A stretch of DNA of 64,000 nucleotides. Source: Paenibacillus borealis (lineage in GTDB: Bacteria; Bacillota; Bacilli; Paenibacillales; Paenibacillaceae). Position 1 is the first letter of the stretch; each line of letters opens with the position of its first letter. The notes under the pieces are model-generated. The model had not been told where the DNA came from. It did not search any database and saw only the letters and a list, made by a program, of their open reading frames with translations. This document shows positions 38,201 through 46,600 of the stretch, in pieces. Where the stretch lies: assembly GCF_000758665.1 (NCBI RefSeq), contig NZ_CP009285.1, positions 4,340,001 to 4,404,000 of the forward strand, in the 5' to 3' direction. Made by a program: the position numbers and the translations under genes.

Positions 38201-39067
38201 GCAGCAGCAGATAGTACAATCAGCATTAAGAAGCTTGACCCCTTAAGCTTGCCGGACAAAGCCCGGAGCAAGATTGGAGACAGAACGGTTGTAGACTTCT
38301 CTGTAACATCCGGAAATGATGAAATTACAACATTCAACGGCGAAACAGTTAAGATCAGTGTACCTTATACGCCAAAAGCAACTGAAAAGTCAAATGCCAT
38401 TGTGGTGTATTATATTGATCAGACAGGAAACCTTCAGCTGGTTAATGGCGGCTACGATGCAGCAGCCGGAAAGGTTAATTTCCAGACCGCCCATTTTTCA
38501 AATTATGCTGTAGGGTATAACGAAATCAAATTCATTGATGTTGCACCGGGCAACTGGTATTCCAGTGCAGTCGACTACTTGGCGGCGAGAGAGGTGGTTA
38601 AAGGGGTAAGCAGCTCTGTGTTTGCACCCGAGGCCCAGGTGAAGCGGGCTGACTTTCTGATGATGGTCATGAATGCTTTCGGCATTAAGCCTGATGCAGA
38701 TAGCGCTGATAACTTTGCAGATGCAGGGAATAAATACTACACAAGCTATCTCGGTACAGCCAAGAAACTGGGCTTGATTTCCGGTGTGGGCGGCAACTCC
38801 TTTATGCCGGAGGCCGTCATCAGCAGACAAGAGGCATCGGTAATTCTGTACAATATCATGAAGCAGCAGAACCGTCTGCCGGATGGCAGCAACAATCAGA
38901 GCTATGACAGTTTTACTGATGTCAGTGCGGTAGCCGGATATGCCCAGACAGCCATGAAGCAGTTTGTGGAAGCTGGAATACTCACGGGCATGGGGAAAGA
39001 GCTGAGCCCAAGGGCTGCCACAACCCGGGCAGAGGCAGCACAGATTATTTATAATTGCATTAAATAA
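35267..39067 (+). CDS. S-layer-anchored GH53 endo-beta-1,4-galactanase, multimodular
   Basis: This enzyme of 1266 residues hydrolyses beta-1,4-galactan side chains of pectin (arabinogalactan type I) at the cell surface. A signal peptide (1-30) precedes the GH53 barrel (about 38-350) with acid/base Glu175 in QIGNEINNG and nucleophile Glu281 in IVEVGGN. Then come a Big_2 Ig-like domain (about 360-440), a CBM-like jelly roll (443-570), a cadherin-like sandwich (575-645), a second related CBM-like module (647-795), a Pro/Thr linker (804-843), an unassigned beta-rich region (about 870-1075) and three SLH domains (1086-1266) for binding to the wall polymer. ATG 35267 follows GGAGG. It is monocistronic and complements the pectate lyase at 11864. 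Confidence 0.93.
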   Translation: MRISKKIVVIVLTWAMILSAVSIGLPANVNASSVSGSFSKGADISWLPQMEALGYKFYNDNGQEQELLPILKEHGIDSIRIRAWVNPSDDPANGHNSTQEVVALASRVSAYGFRVMIDLHYSDSWADPGQQVTPEAWKDDNIEQLKAHVSQYTTEVMQALKDANVTPEWVQIGNEINNGMLHPLGSYSNTTNLVQLIQAGSHAAKAVFPDIKVIIHRASGAEAGVGPFFAGLAAAGLKDSDYDIIGLSYYPDAIFTSTINDLSNNMNALEAKYGKEVMIVEVGGNVSEDVDSVYNMLVAVQNKLKAVPDNKGTGIFYWEPTGVLFGYPLSAWNIDGSPTLAMDAFIDGAAEINRHPVTAVSLDKPVTAIEVGGTDKLTAIFEPLNATYKGVSFTSSKPEVVKVDPYSGILSGVSVGSATVTAVTYDGGFSAFSEITVIPSSNLIQNPGFEDELNAWELSGDTSAVNIEKDAHSGSSALHYYSTTPAEFRTSQTITGLENGTYTLSAWVSGGGGEEISEIFAGSRTQQFTNTGWQKWSKPVLDQIEVTDGTLTLGAHLKLADGQWGNIDDFELIKKDTSKLLDLRVNGATVSGFDPAVQDYNVVLPYGTTALPAVEAVAEQGISAEITQTAALPGSATVVVKGDVVRTYTLHFTVDSNPVVNFGFEQVNEAGLPVGWTIPDPAALTASSDGHTGARSLGFWKDSAFTLDAYQTLTALENGIYTLTAWSQGAGDETKNQLYALNGEKTLLSSSFANKGWNVWNQAVVENIKVTDGTLKIGISLEGNAKDWGSYDDIVLVKTGDIPVEPTPTPTPTPTPTPTLTPTSSPTAIPTATPIPTPSPTAASEDNGLTSTGSVSAATSTPAAIPVAVTSGTAADGTTSYSMRIKATAGKEAGTAIVKLDSTIISDLVSKVKQAAAAGQKVVMEIQMDPEAGQSSVDVVIAKDVLKQLMEVAGAELKLNTGIADITFTSKAVAAIGSAAADSTISIKKLDPLSLPDKARSKIGDRTVVDFSVTSGNDEITTFNGETVKISVPYTPKATEKSNAIVVYYIDQTGNLQLVNGGYDAAAGKVNFQTAHFSNYAVGYNEIKFIDVAPGNWYSSAVDYLAAREVVKGVSSSVFAPEAQVKRADFLMMVMNAFGIKPDADSADNFADAGNKYYTSYLGTAKKLGLISGVGGNSFMPEAVISRQEASVILYNIMKQQNRLPDGSNNQSYDSFTDVSAVAGYAQTAMKQFVEAGILTGMGKELSPRAATTRAEAAQIIYNCIK
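37683..37797 (+). repeat. Low-complexity ACR-CCN repeat encoding the Pro-Thr linker
   Basis: Alternating Thr and Pro codons (ACA/ACG with CCT/CCA/CCG), degenerating into Ser/Ala/Ile insertions, form the flexible linker between the second CBM-like module and the C-terminal regions of the GH53 protein. Confidence 0.85.
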
Positions 39068-39078
39068 CAAGCTGAATA

Positions 39079-39115
39079 ACCGGCTGCCAGCAGATTTCTG
39101 GCGGCCGGTATTTTT
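39079..39115 (+). terminator. Terminator of the GH53 gene
   Basis: ACCGGCTGCCAG pairs with CTGGCGGCCGGT (one mismatch), followed by ATTTTTG. Confidence 0.88.
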
Positions 39116-39341
39116 GTCAGCGGATAAGAATGGACCCGGACAGAAAATCACTCTTTTATGAGTATGACAATTAAGAACCTTAATGGGGCAGCAGCAAAAA
39201 ACACAGGACAATTTTACCTGCTAAGTTATATAATATCAGAGGAAAGCATTTTGCTGTTTGCTACCTGCAACCTATTCATGAAATGTTCTAGCAAAATTGG
39301 TAGATGCTTTACTATTAATAATTAAGCGGGGATAAGGTTAT

Positions 39342-40184
39342 ATGAAACGAAAGAGTTTGATTTATTCGTTAATACTAGCAATTATAGTATCAGTTGTATC
39401 AGGGGGTGGCAGTATTCATGCGGCTGCACGGAACATCACCGACATTGTCAAAGTGACCAAACCTGCTGAGATTAAAGTTGGAGAATGGAAGTCCTACGAA
39501 ATAGCCATCACTGACTGGACCGATGCAGACGTTACGGAACATGACTTCACTCCAATCTCTTCAGATGAGAATGTTGTCAAGGTCGTACGGAAAACGAATT
39601 GGGTTTCTGAACTTCATGCAATAAATAAAGGGATTGCTACCTTAACTGTCAATATTGGAGATAAGTTTGAACCTTATGTATTCACTGTTCAAGTGGTGGA
39701 TGAGTATACAGTCATTCCTGAACCAACTTCTGAGCCAACAAAGCCGGTAATTATAAAGGAACCTACCCGTGAAGAAATCATGTTACAGGATATGGAAGAT
39801 TACAATGAACAGTTGCAGTCAATTGCAAGCTATGAAGATAAAGCCATAGATACGTTTAATCAAAATAGACTCCTGAACGATTCAACAAGAAAGTCACTCT
39901 TTCTTACTTTAAACAATACTGTAGTGCCCAATTATACTAAGTTTGTATCCGGGTTAAAAAACCTCAAACCTAATAATGCAGAGTTGAAAGAAATACATAA
40001 CTACTTTCTGGCAGGTGCAAAACTCCAGCTGGAAGGGTTCACTATAATGCGGGATAGCCTGAAGACGACCAAAATAAATTATTCCAAATTCAATGCAGGT
40101 GAAAAGAAGGGGGCAGAAGGAATAAAGAAATTGGACAAAGCCGGAATGCTTCTTGATAAGTATAAAAGTAAATATATCAAATAA
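39342..40184 (+). CDS. Exported protein of unknown function with Ig-like N-terminal domain
   Basis: This 280-residue protein carries a signal peptide (hydrophobic core about 7-22, cleavage near IHA-AAR). Residues about 30-125 look like an Ig/Big-type beta-sandwich (SSDENVVKVVRKTNWVSELHAINKGIATLTV). A Pro-rich hinge EPTSEPTKP leads to a helical C-terminal domain (150-280) rich in Lys and Asn with no recognised motif. It is possibly a wall- or surface-associated binding protein. The gene is monocistronic, with a terminator at 40197. I do not recognise a family for the helical half. Confidence 0.7.
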   Translation: MKRKSLIYSLILAIIVSVVSGGGSIHAAARNITDIVKVTKPAEIKVGEWKSYEIAITDWTDADVTEHDFTPISSDENVVKVVRKTNWVSELHAINKGIATLTVNIGDKFEPYVFTVQVVDEYTVIPEPTSEPTKPVIIKEPTREEIMLQDMEDYNEQLQSIASYEDKAIDTFNQNRLLNDSTRKSLFLTLNNTVVPNYTKFVSGLKNLKPNNAELKEIHNYFLAGAKLQLEGFTIMRDSLKTTKINYSKFNAGEKKGAEGIKKLDKAGMLLDKYKSKYIK

Positions 40185-40196
40185 ATAATTTAATAA

Positions 40197-40234
40197 ACAG
40201 AACCCTTAGAGCACTTTAAGGGTTCTGTTTTTAA
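40197..40234 (+). terminator. Terminator after the exported unknown protein gene
   Basis: ACAGAACCCTTA (40197-40208) pairs with TAAGGGTTCTGT (40217-40228), followed by TTTTTAATTT. Confidence 0.9.
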
Positions 40235-40250
40235 TTTGTCTGATTGCATT

Positions 40251-40312
40251 TATGTTGACGGCAACATATTTAAATGTTACTGTGAGTGTGTAGATATGTT
40301 GACGACCACATA
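40251..40312 (+). promoter_or_regulatory. MarR promoter flanked by two copies of a palindromic operator
   Basis: TTGACG (40255-40260), 17 bp and TACTGT (40278-40283) form a sigma-A promoter. TATGTTG-ACGG-CAACATA (40251-40268) covers the -35, and a near copy TATGTTG-ACGA-CCACATA (40295-40312) lies just after the transcription start. The copies start 44 bp apart, about four helical turns. MarR autorepression is the likely use. Confidence 0.75.
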
Positions 40313-40328
40313 AAAGGAAGTGACTTTA

Positions 40329-40796
40329 TTGAAGCATAGTGAAAACAGCGAAACCACGGAGGAAGAGATCCGTGCGGTCACCAATTTCCCCGTAAATTTT
40401 TCGATCTTCAGTCTGGCTCGTTCCCATCACCGAATTGCGGGACAACTGCTTCGGGAAGCAGGCCTATACCCGGGACAGGAACTGGTGCTGATGCAACTAT
40501 GGCACCGGGACAGCCAATCTCAGAATGATCTCACAAAATCGTTGCGGCTTGATCACTCTACCATAGCGAAGTCCGTTCGCCGTTTGGAAGCTGCGGGTCT
40601 CGTCACCTGCAGCCGTTCCGAAGCGGATAAAAGGGTAACCATCGTGTCACTCACCCAAGAAGGGCGTGATATAGAAACCAGAGTCGATCAGGCTTGGCGC
40701 AAGCTGGAGGAGATTACAACGGAACATCTTAATGATGAAGAAAAAGTACAGTTTGCAGCTTTGGCCAAAAAAATAGCCGCAAATCTGGAAAAGTAA
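40329..40796 (+). CDS. MarR-family transcriptional regulator
   Basis: This winged-helix repressor has about 155 residues. I prefer TTG 40329, ten bases after AAGGA, over GTG 40320, which nearly touches that site. MarR features are the dimerisation helices at both ends and the central QSQNDLTKSLRLDHSTIAKSVRRLEAAGLV with the wing RSEADKRVTIVSLTQEG. It precedes the oxidoreductase gene by 46 bp and is probably co-transcribed. Two palindromes at its promoter fit autoregulation, relieved by a reactive or phenolic ligand. Confidence 0.93.
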   Translation: MKHSENSETTEEEIRAVTNFPVNFSIFSLARSHHRIAGQLLREAGLYPGQELVLMQLWHRDSQSQNDLTKSLRLDHSTIAKSVRRLEAAGLVTCSRSEADKRVTIVSLTQEGRDIETRVDQAWRKLEEITTEHLNDEEKVQFAALAKKIAANLEK

Positions 40797-40842
40797 AATG
40801 GAAGTAAACCAAACAATGAATCATATAGGAGGAGAGATAAGC

Positions 40843-41781
40843 ATGTCCGAAAAATCTATGCAGGCTGTTCTGGTCAACGAATACGGAGGTCCAGACGTTT
40901 TGAAGGCAGAAACTGTGGATCGTCCTCAACCGCAAGCGGATGAAGTCCTGGTCCGCATCGTGTATGCTACGGTCATTCCGCTTGATTTTAAAATCCGTAA
41001 TGGTTGGCTTCAAACTGTATTTCCTGTAACATTTCCCTACATCCCTGGTTTCTACGCTTCAGGAGTTGTCGAAGAGGTGGGGCAAGCTGTAACAGAATTT
41101 AAGTCCGGTGACCGTGTGTTTGGCGGTATCAGAGGATCTTATGCGGAATATGGAGTTGCGAAGGAACAAGAACTGATGACGATGCCGGAGAGCCTCACTT
41201 TTGAGCATGCTGCAACAATTAAAGCCGGAGCAGAAGCCGCTTGGAAAGCCTTGTTCACCGAAGGTGAACTCCAGTCCGGGCAAACCGTTCTCCTCCATGC
41301 GGCGGCAGGCGGTGTTGGACAGTTTGCAGTACAGCTGGCTAAATGGAAGGGGGCAACCGTGATCGCCACGGCTTCATCCTCTAACGTGGACTTTGTTAAA
41401 TCACTTGGAGCTGATCAAGTCATTGACTATACCACAACCAAATTCGAAGATATCGCAAAAGATGTAGATCTGGTGGTTGATTCCGTTGGAGGCGAGACAG
41501 AAACCAGTTCCTGGCCGGTGCTGAAAAAAGGCGGAACCCTGGTTTCCTTAACTCAGGATCCATCCCAAGAAAACGCTGATAAATATGGCATTACAGCTAA
41601 GTTCAATACCAAATTCCCTAACCGGGAAGACTTGCAAAATCTAACGAAATTAATTGCCGAAGGTGTAATAAAAGCGGAGATTGATTCCATATTCCCGTTA
41701 AGCCAAGCGGATAAAGCACTGGAGAAGAGCGAAGCCAGACATGGACGGGGAAGAATTTTGCTCAAAATAAGCTCCATCTAA
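40843..41781 (+). CDS. Zinc-independent medium-chain oxidoreductase (quinone reductase type)
   Basis: NADPH-dependent MDR-superfamily enzyme of the zeta-crystallin/quinone oxidoreductase group. ATG 40843 (313 codons including stop) is preceded by GGAGGAG; the frame opens at 40798 without a site. The protein has a GroES-like N-terminal domain (AETVDRPQPQADEVLVRI) and a Rossmann domain with AAAGGVGQFAVQLAKWKGA. The cysteines of the structural zinc loop are absent. Members reduce quinones or enones and are often paired with MarR regulators in stress response, as here. Substrate unknown. Confidence 0.9.
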   Translation: MSEKSMQAVLVNEYGGPDVLKAETVDRPQPQADEVLVRIVYATVIPLDFKIRNGWLQTVFPVTFPYIPGFYASGVVEEVGQAVTEFKSGDRVFGGIRGSYAEYGVAKEQELMTMPESLTFEHAATIKAGAEAAWKALFTEGELQSGQTVLLHAAAGGVGQFAVQLAKWKGATVIATASSSNVDFVKSLGADQVIDYTTTKFEDIAKDVDLVVDSVGGETETSSWPVLKKGGTLVSLTQDPSQENADKYGITAKFNTKFPNREDLQNLTKLIAEGVIKAEIDSIFPLSQADKALEKSEARHGRGRILLKISSI

Positions 41782-41858
41782 TAACTGGTTTAGTTACAGC
41801 GTCATTTACACTTTTAAAACAAATCCGGCCGATTATAATTATGATTATGATGCTGATC

Positions 41859-41925
41859 AAAACACCTTTAAGAGAATGAACCCTGAGCAATCGTAAGTTG
41901 GGGAGATAATCTTGGAGGTGTTTTT
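41859..41925 (+). terminator. Terminator of the MarR-oxidoreductase unit
   Basis: AAAACACCTTTAAGA (41859-41873) pairs with TCTTGGAGGTGTTTTT (about 41910-41925) through a long loop; the right arm ends in T residues. Confidence 0.7.
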
Positions 41926-42040
41926 GCGTCGGTGGACAAGAACATAGCCCATAAAAGCCCGCGCCCAGCATATCCGGGGGATTTACGAAATGCTTGTTAA
42001 GGTATAATCAAAGATTCATTTTACTTGAGGAGGAATAAGC

Positions 42041-42202
42041 ATGTTTGGCAACGTAAAGACACTTCCTGAGCCTGTAGGCGATTATGCTGTAGGGAACACG
42101 TATTTTGATTTTGTAGACAACCTGCTCAGCAAACCGGGTAAGCAACTGCAAACGAAAAGAAACCCAAGGTCTTTGAAAGACCAGGGTTTATCTACAATTT
42201 GA
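42041..42202 (+). pseudogene. Truncated N-terminus of a PAF-acetylhydrolase-like hydrolase
   Basis: A 53-codon frame with a good GAGGAGG site begins MFGNVKTLPEPVGDYAVGN and TYFDF, matching the family opening also seen in the lipoprotein at 14839 (FPKPVGSYTVGRTQMDF). After about 30 residues the similarity stops, and the frame ends in unrelated sequence containing a hairpin (42158-42190). No catalytic part remains. Confidence 0.65.
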
Positions 42203-42290
42203 ACTCGGCGTAAGCCGAAGCCTTCTATGGTGACTCTCCGTGTGTACCCGAATAAGCAGGATATCTCTGCATAACTGCGTTAAGACCGTT

Positions 42291-42572
42291 TTATTGTTGG
42301 TCCGGCAGACGTAATGCATTTGCTGAAGTTTGTGCTTGATCTATAAATCCTTCAGCTTGAATTATTTGCTGCCGGGCCGCCTCCAAAGCCTGTGAATTTG
42401 TTGCTGCATTAGATTCACTTATCGAGCTTATCGCCTGATTTAAAGCCGTTTTCACCTCAGAAACCGCGTTAGATGCATGTTGCTCCAGCGTATTGCCGCT
42501 CGAGTTAAGTGAATCTTCTGCCGGTTTTCTTGTATTTTCATTGGCAAGGTTACTTTTATTCTCGTTGGTCAA
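42291..42572 (-). CDS. Small hydrophilic helical protein, unknown function
   Basis: This 93-residue protein is rich in Asn, Ser, Ala and Gln, predicted mostly alpha-helical (NTLEQHASNAVSEVKTALNQ) with no cysteine, membrane segment or signal. It starts at TTG 42572 with a very good GGGAGGAGG site eight to nine bases upstream, which is the main reason to call it real. Small soluble proteins of this make-up occur in spore formers, sometimes spore-associated; that is only a suggestion, supported by the coat-gene fragment 200 bp away. Confidence 0.55.
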   Translation of the reverse strand: MTNENKSNLANENTRKPAEDSLNSSGNTLEQHASNAVSEVKTALNQAISSISESNAATNSQALEAARQQIIQAEGFIDQAQTSANALRLPDQQ

Positions 42573-42782
42573 AGCTAGTCCTCCTCCCTTGAGTAAAGAT
42601 CATTAATTTGAACAGAAATAAGTATGTGGTTGACATTTTATTTATATTCATGGGACTGCGTGGGAAAATACGAGTCCCTGATTTCCGGCAATCCATTTTA
42701 GTATAAGATCCGATAACGGCGGAAAATATAACGTTGATGAAAAAAGAAAAAAGTTAATGGAAAAGGAGATGATAATACCTTC

Positions 42783-42887
42783 ATGGATACGCCCACACTA
42801 GCGCCGCACGAATCAATGGAACTGCATGAAGCATTAAACTTTAAAACGCTTTGCCTGAAATCTCAGAAACTTATGCAAGTTTTGTAA
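42783..42887 (+). pseudogene. N-terminal fragment of a CotF-like spore coat protein
   Basis: ATG 42783, after AAGGAGATG, opens a 34-codon frame MDTPTLAPHESMELHEALNF that continues KTLCLKSQKLMQ, the usual opening of CotF/YhcQ-type coat proteins. It stops at TAA 42885, far short of the normal length, and the amidase gene begins 33 bp later. Confidence 0.65.
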
Positions 42888-42919
42888 TTACACATCTTGT
42901 TATGTGGAGGAGAACACAG

Positions 42920-43474
42920 TTGGAAAAAGTTGTTATAGATGCAGGTCATGGTGGACATGATCCTGGAGCATCTGCAAATGGGTTAGTCGAGAAAGATTTA
43001 ACGCTAAAAATCGCTTTAGGTATTGAAAATCATTTAAGATCGATTCAACCTGAAGTAGATATTCGCCAAACTAGAACCGACGATACTTTTGTCACTTTAG
43101 AAGATCGTGCAAATATTGCAAATACAGGATTCCCTAATTTTTTTGTTTCCGTCCACATTAATTCTGGTGGGGGAGCTGGTTACGAAGATTATATCCACCC
43201 TGATTATCCAGACATTGAATTTGCCGAAAAATATCAAACGGTTTTTCATGATGAAATGATGATATTTCTTAGTACGGCAAATGTAACTGATAGAGGAAAA
43301 AAGAAAAAGGATCTACAGGTCTTACGAGAAACAAATATTGCAAATATACTCACTGAAAATTTATTTATTGATGACCCTAATGATTCTGTTTTGTTAAAAA
43401 CTGAAACATTTATTGATGGATTGTGTCAAGCTCACGCTCACGCTATAAAAAAAGTTCTTGAGTTATTACAATGA
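42920..43474 (+). CDS. N-acetylmuramoyl-L-alanine amidase (Amidase_3) without signal peptide
   Basis: Zinc amidase that cuts the bond between muramic acid and the stem peptide. I chose TTG 42920 (184 residues) behind GGAGGAG; the longer frame to 42851 overlaps the coat-gene remnant. The core motifs are VVIDAGHGGHDPGA (zinc His10), Glu24 in GLVEKD, SVHINS (zinc His) and the catalytic Glu in ILTENLFI. It has neither signal peptide nor binding domains, so it resembles a phage or sporulation-type stand-alone domain. Its codon use is clearly more AT-rich than neighbouring genes. Horizontal origin is likely. Confidence 0.88.
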   Translation: MEKVVIDAGHGGHDPGASANGLVEKDLTLKIALGIENHLRSIQPEVDIRQTRTDDTFVTLEDRANIANTGFPNFFVSVHINSGGGAGYEDYIHPDYPDIEFAEKYQTVFHDEMMIFLSTANVTDRGKKKKDLQVLRETNIANILTENLFIDDPNDSVLLKTETFIDGLCQAHAHAIKKVLELLQ

Positions 43475-43640
43475 GGCTAAATAATTGCGGGCTGTCGGTG
43501 CTTCACGAAGAAGACAAAACGACGGCTAGAACTGTGGCAATGCCCGCTTTTGAATTTAAATTTTCCCTATACAAATACACTGTATAACGAATATATGAAT
43601 TTTACTACGCGACGGCGGAGGGACCGATCTCAAGCCGAAG

Positions 43641-43675
43641 AAAAGCTGCGATGCCGGGTAGGCTCGCAGCTTTCT
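43641..43675 (-). terminator. Terminator of the three-gene operon of giant proteins
   Basis: On the minus strand AAAGCTGCGA, a 12-base loop and TCGCAGCTTTTCTT form a stem with T-rich end, immediately after the last stop codon of the operon. Confidence 0.85.
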
Positions 43676-43676
43676 T

Positions 43677-46600
43677 TCACATCTCAAATTCCACCGTACA
43701 GACGAGACGCATGTCACTGTTATTAGGGGCATCCCCATCGATCTCATAGCGCTCATACTCGCATACAATCAAACGGTACGGTTTGTCCCCGCGGGGACTT
43801 GGCAATGTAACCTGGCCAATCCATGTTTCTGGATTCTCAATTGGCGCTAGATAATAAGTAAAGTTGGGAACCGGCAACCATCCCTGCTCATGTTTATACG
43901 GATCCATCGTTTCAAGCTTTACCACAACTGCCCCGACTAATGCGCCACTCGGAGCAGGTCCGCTCAAACTGATATTTATCTTGCGTGAATCGGTTGGATC
44001 CTCCTGGAAAGTAACCAGTCGGTTCGAGGTTGTCTGGATAAAATCCAACAGCACCACCGGTGAAAGATGAGCGCCATTTAAAGACATTGGTTGGTAGCCT
44101 GCCAGCGCCAAACGAACAAAAGGATAATACTCATCGTAAGTGTTTATATCCACATTACAGTACCAGCGTTTGTGATCTTGGTCATATTGTACGGTATGGC
44201 CCGCCACATGGAAGTCCTCGTTCGGTAATTCTTGTAGATCATTCACAGTATCCCTAGCAACTGCTAGCTTGAAATCTTTAAGTTGGGGCAGGGCAGGGAA
44301 TGCTCGTGCTTCGCCGTTTCGGATACCATCTTTGCCCCACTGCGTAATATAAGGTACTGGAATTGAGGTGCCAGTGAGGCCGGGCCAGAGAATGACTCCA
44401 AGCAATTCTCCTTCACCAGATGAGAACCATGGTCGGTCCAGATATATTCGCAATCCGCCGCCCTTTCGATGGATTTTCGTTTCACTCATGTCGTGTTCAT
44501 GCTCCCATTCAAACGTGGGAACGGCATAGAGCACCTTAGGAGCAGCAGGAGGGGCCGAATTATAAATATCCACAGTCACACTTTCTGACGATCGAGTGAT
44601 TTCACCGGGGAGATACGAATACAGAACATGAACCGACTCTCCTTTTCGTATAGCGCCAGTAGTGGTTCGGGTAATGGTTCCACTGCCGTAATCAATTGTA
44701 TAATCTTTTATTCGCTCGTACTTGATTTTCTTGTCTTTGCTAAGCACATTCTCTGTGTTCTCAACGATACGCGTGTGTCTCAGTTCTGTACCCTGAGAAC
44801 GATTCAGCGTACACCAATCTTCATAACGCTTATGAAAGTATTCACTAAACCGGCTAGTGGCATCGGCGGTATAGGTCACCTGACGGTACTTGGTGTCGCC
44901 AAATTCATGCCGGTAGCCCAAGTTAGCTTCATTCTTAGCGGCGTCTACTTTAATCTCACAGACATGAGCTTTGTGAGATATCGTCATACATTTGGGCTCG
45001 GATAAAGCGTCTACAGGCTCCTGCCAGCAAGCGTTAATATCGAGTTTAACGGTTGATTTGCCATCCATCCCAATGGAGCCATTTAAAGTTACATAGGTCT
45101 GACTCTTTTCTCGATTTGCCATAACTTGTTGAAAAACAGGCTCAATCAGTGGCTGCCTAACAGCATGCACTAGTGTTAATTCTCGGTTGGGTGTTAACAT
45201 CCATAGTCGGCCTTCAAGTGCTAGTCTTCGTAGATAATCGCGAGTAGCCGCTGACGCAAGCGCGGGATCCGCTTCTTCTATCATTTGGCGAATTCCCATC
45301 AAGTTATAATCCTCATCTGACAGGTAGGAGCTTAGACGGATGGTAGCTGTTTCCGCCTTTGGCAAATACACCTTTAATAATCGGCGGTGTGGGTCCCAGT
45401 TCGGTTTTCCGGTACCATCTTCAAGCCGCAGGCGGAAAGGCAATGTCTCGAACCAGTCACCTTCAGTAGAAAATGGCACCATCATGATCTTGTCCATTCC
45501 TGACCCAGGTAGTCCTAGAAACGCGGCCCCTCGTGAAATTGGATCAGGCAAATAGGGTAGACGGAGCTGTGACTCTTCGTGTGGCTTGTCTGAAAAACTG
45601 CCGTCTTTATTGATCATAAGCTGGTATGCATTAGGATCCAAACCTGACGAAATATCAAAACATCCGTGTTGTTCCGCCATTACTTGAGATACTTTTGGCG
45701 GCGCAATGTGGCGCTCATTATAGGCCTCAACAGACGAGTTGTAATTACTTCGTATGATCAGATGGTGTACCGACTCACCTGGACCAGTGTCCTTTCTTAA
45801 AACGACAACGGGAGATTCCACAGGTTCATAGCGGTTATAGAACTGCTCTCGCGTCTGAGCGGTGTCCGTAACTGACTTCGGTAGCTCTTCATTCCAATCC
45901 CGGCTGTTGCCGGCCAGATCCACAGTCCTCATCCGAAAACGATAAGCCCGGCCGAATCGTAGTCTGGGGAGAGAGCCAGCAACAGGTTTGAAGTGGGTCT
46001 CCAATTGAAAATTGCTGCTCGCATTGTTGCTCGCCGATGCAACAGCATCCTGTGGGTCGATGACCTTACCGGGTCGCGGTGCTACCAAACTCCAACCTCC
46101 CCAAGTAAAGAGTGACTGATGGAGATAAAGATCTAGCGAAGTTTTGTCTGCGGCCGTTGTTAGACCCATGGATATAAACCCCTCGTCGGTGAGCCTAATC
46201 CCATGATTGCCGAAGTCATATTTGCCCTCCCGGCGGCACAAAGAATGCCAAGCCTCAGACTCAGAATCCCACACGTCGACGCGATACCCGCGTACCAACT
46301 GTTCCGCAAACAGTATACCTGCTCCACCTTCGACATCGGTGTTTAATCCAACGCTATCATTAAGGGATTGGGACAATTCAGAGGCTCGATCTGCATGCAC
46401 AATAGAGATGCCATTGGAACGGAAAGAGGGGAGGGCGCTTCCCGCGGATTGATCCCACTCTCGAATCCCCTCAATGTTCCGGAGAAATTCCAGAAACTTA
46501 AGTGAAGTACTGTCCGCATCTACCTGAATGACTGAGTAAGGTTCAACGTCCTCTAAAGGATTATTTCGCATATTAACAAGTTGCACATATCCTTCTGAAA

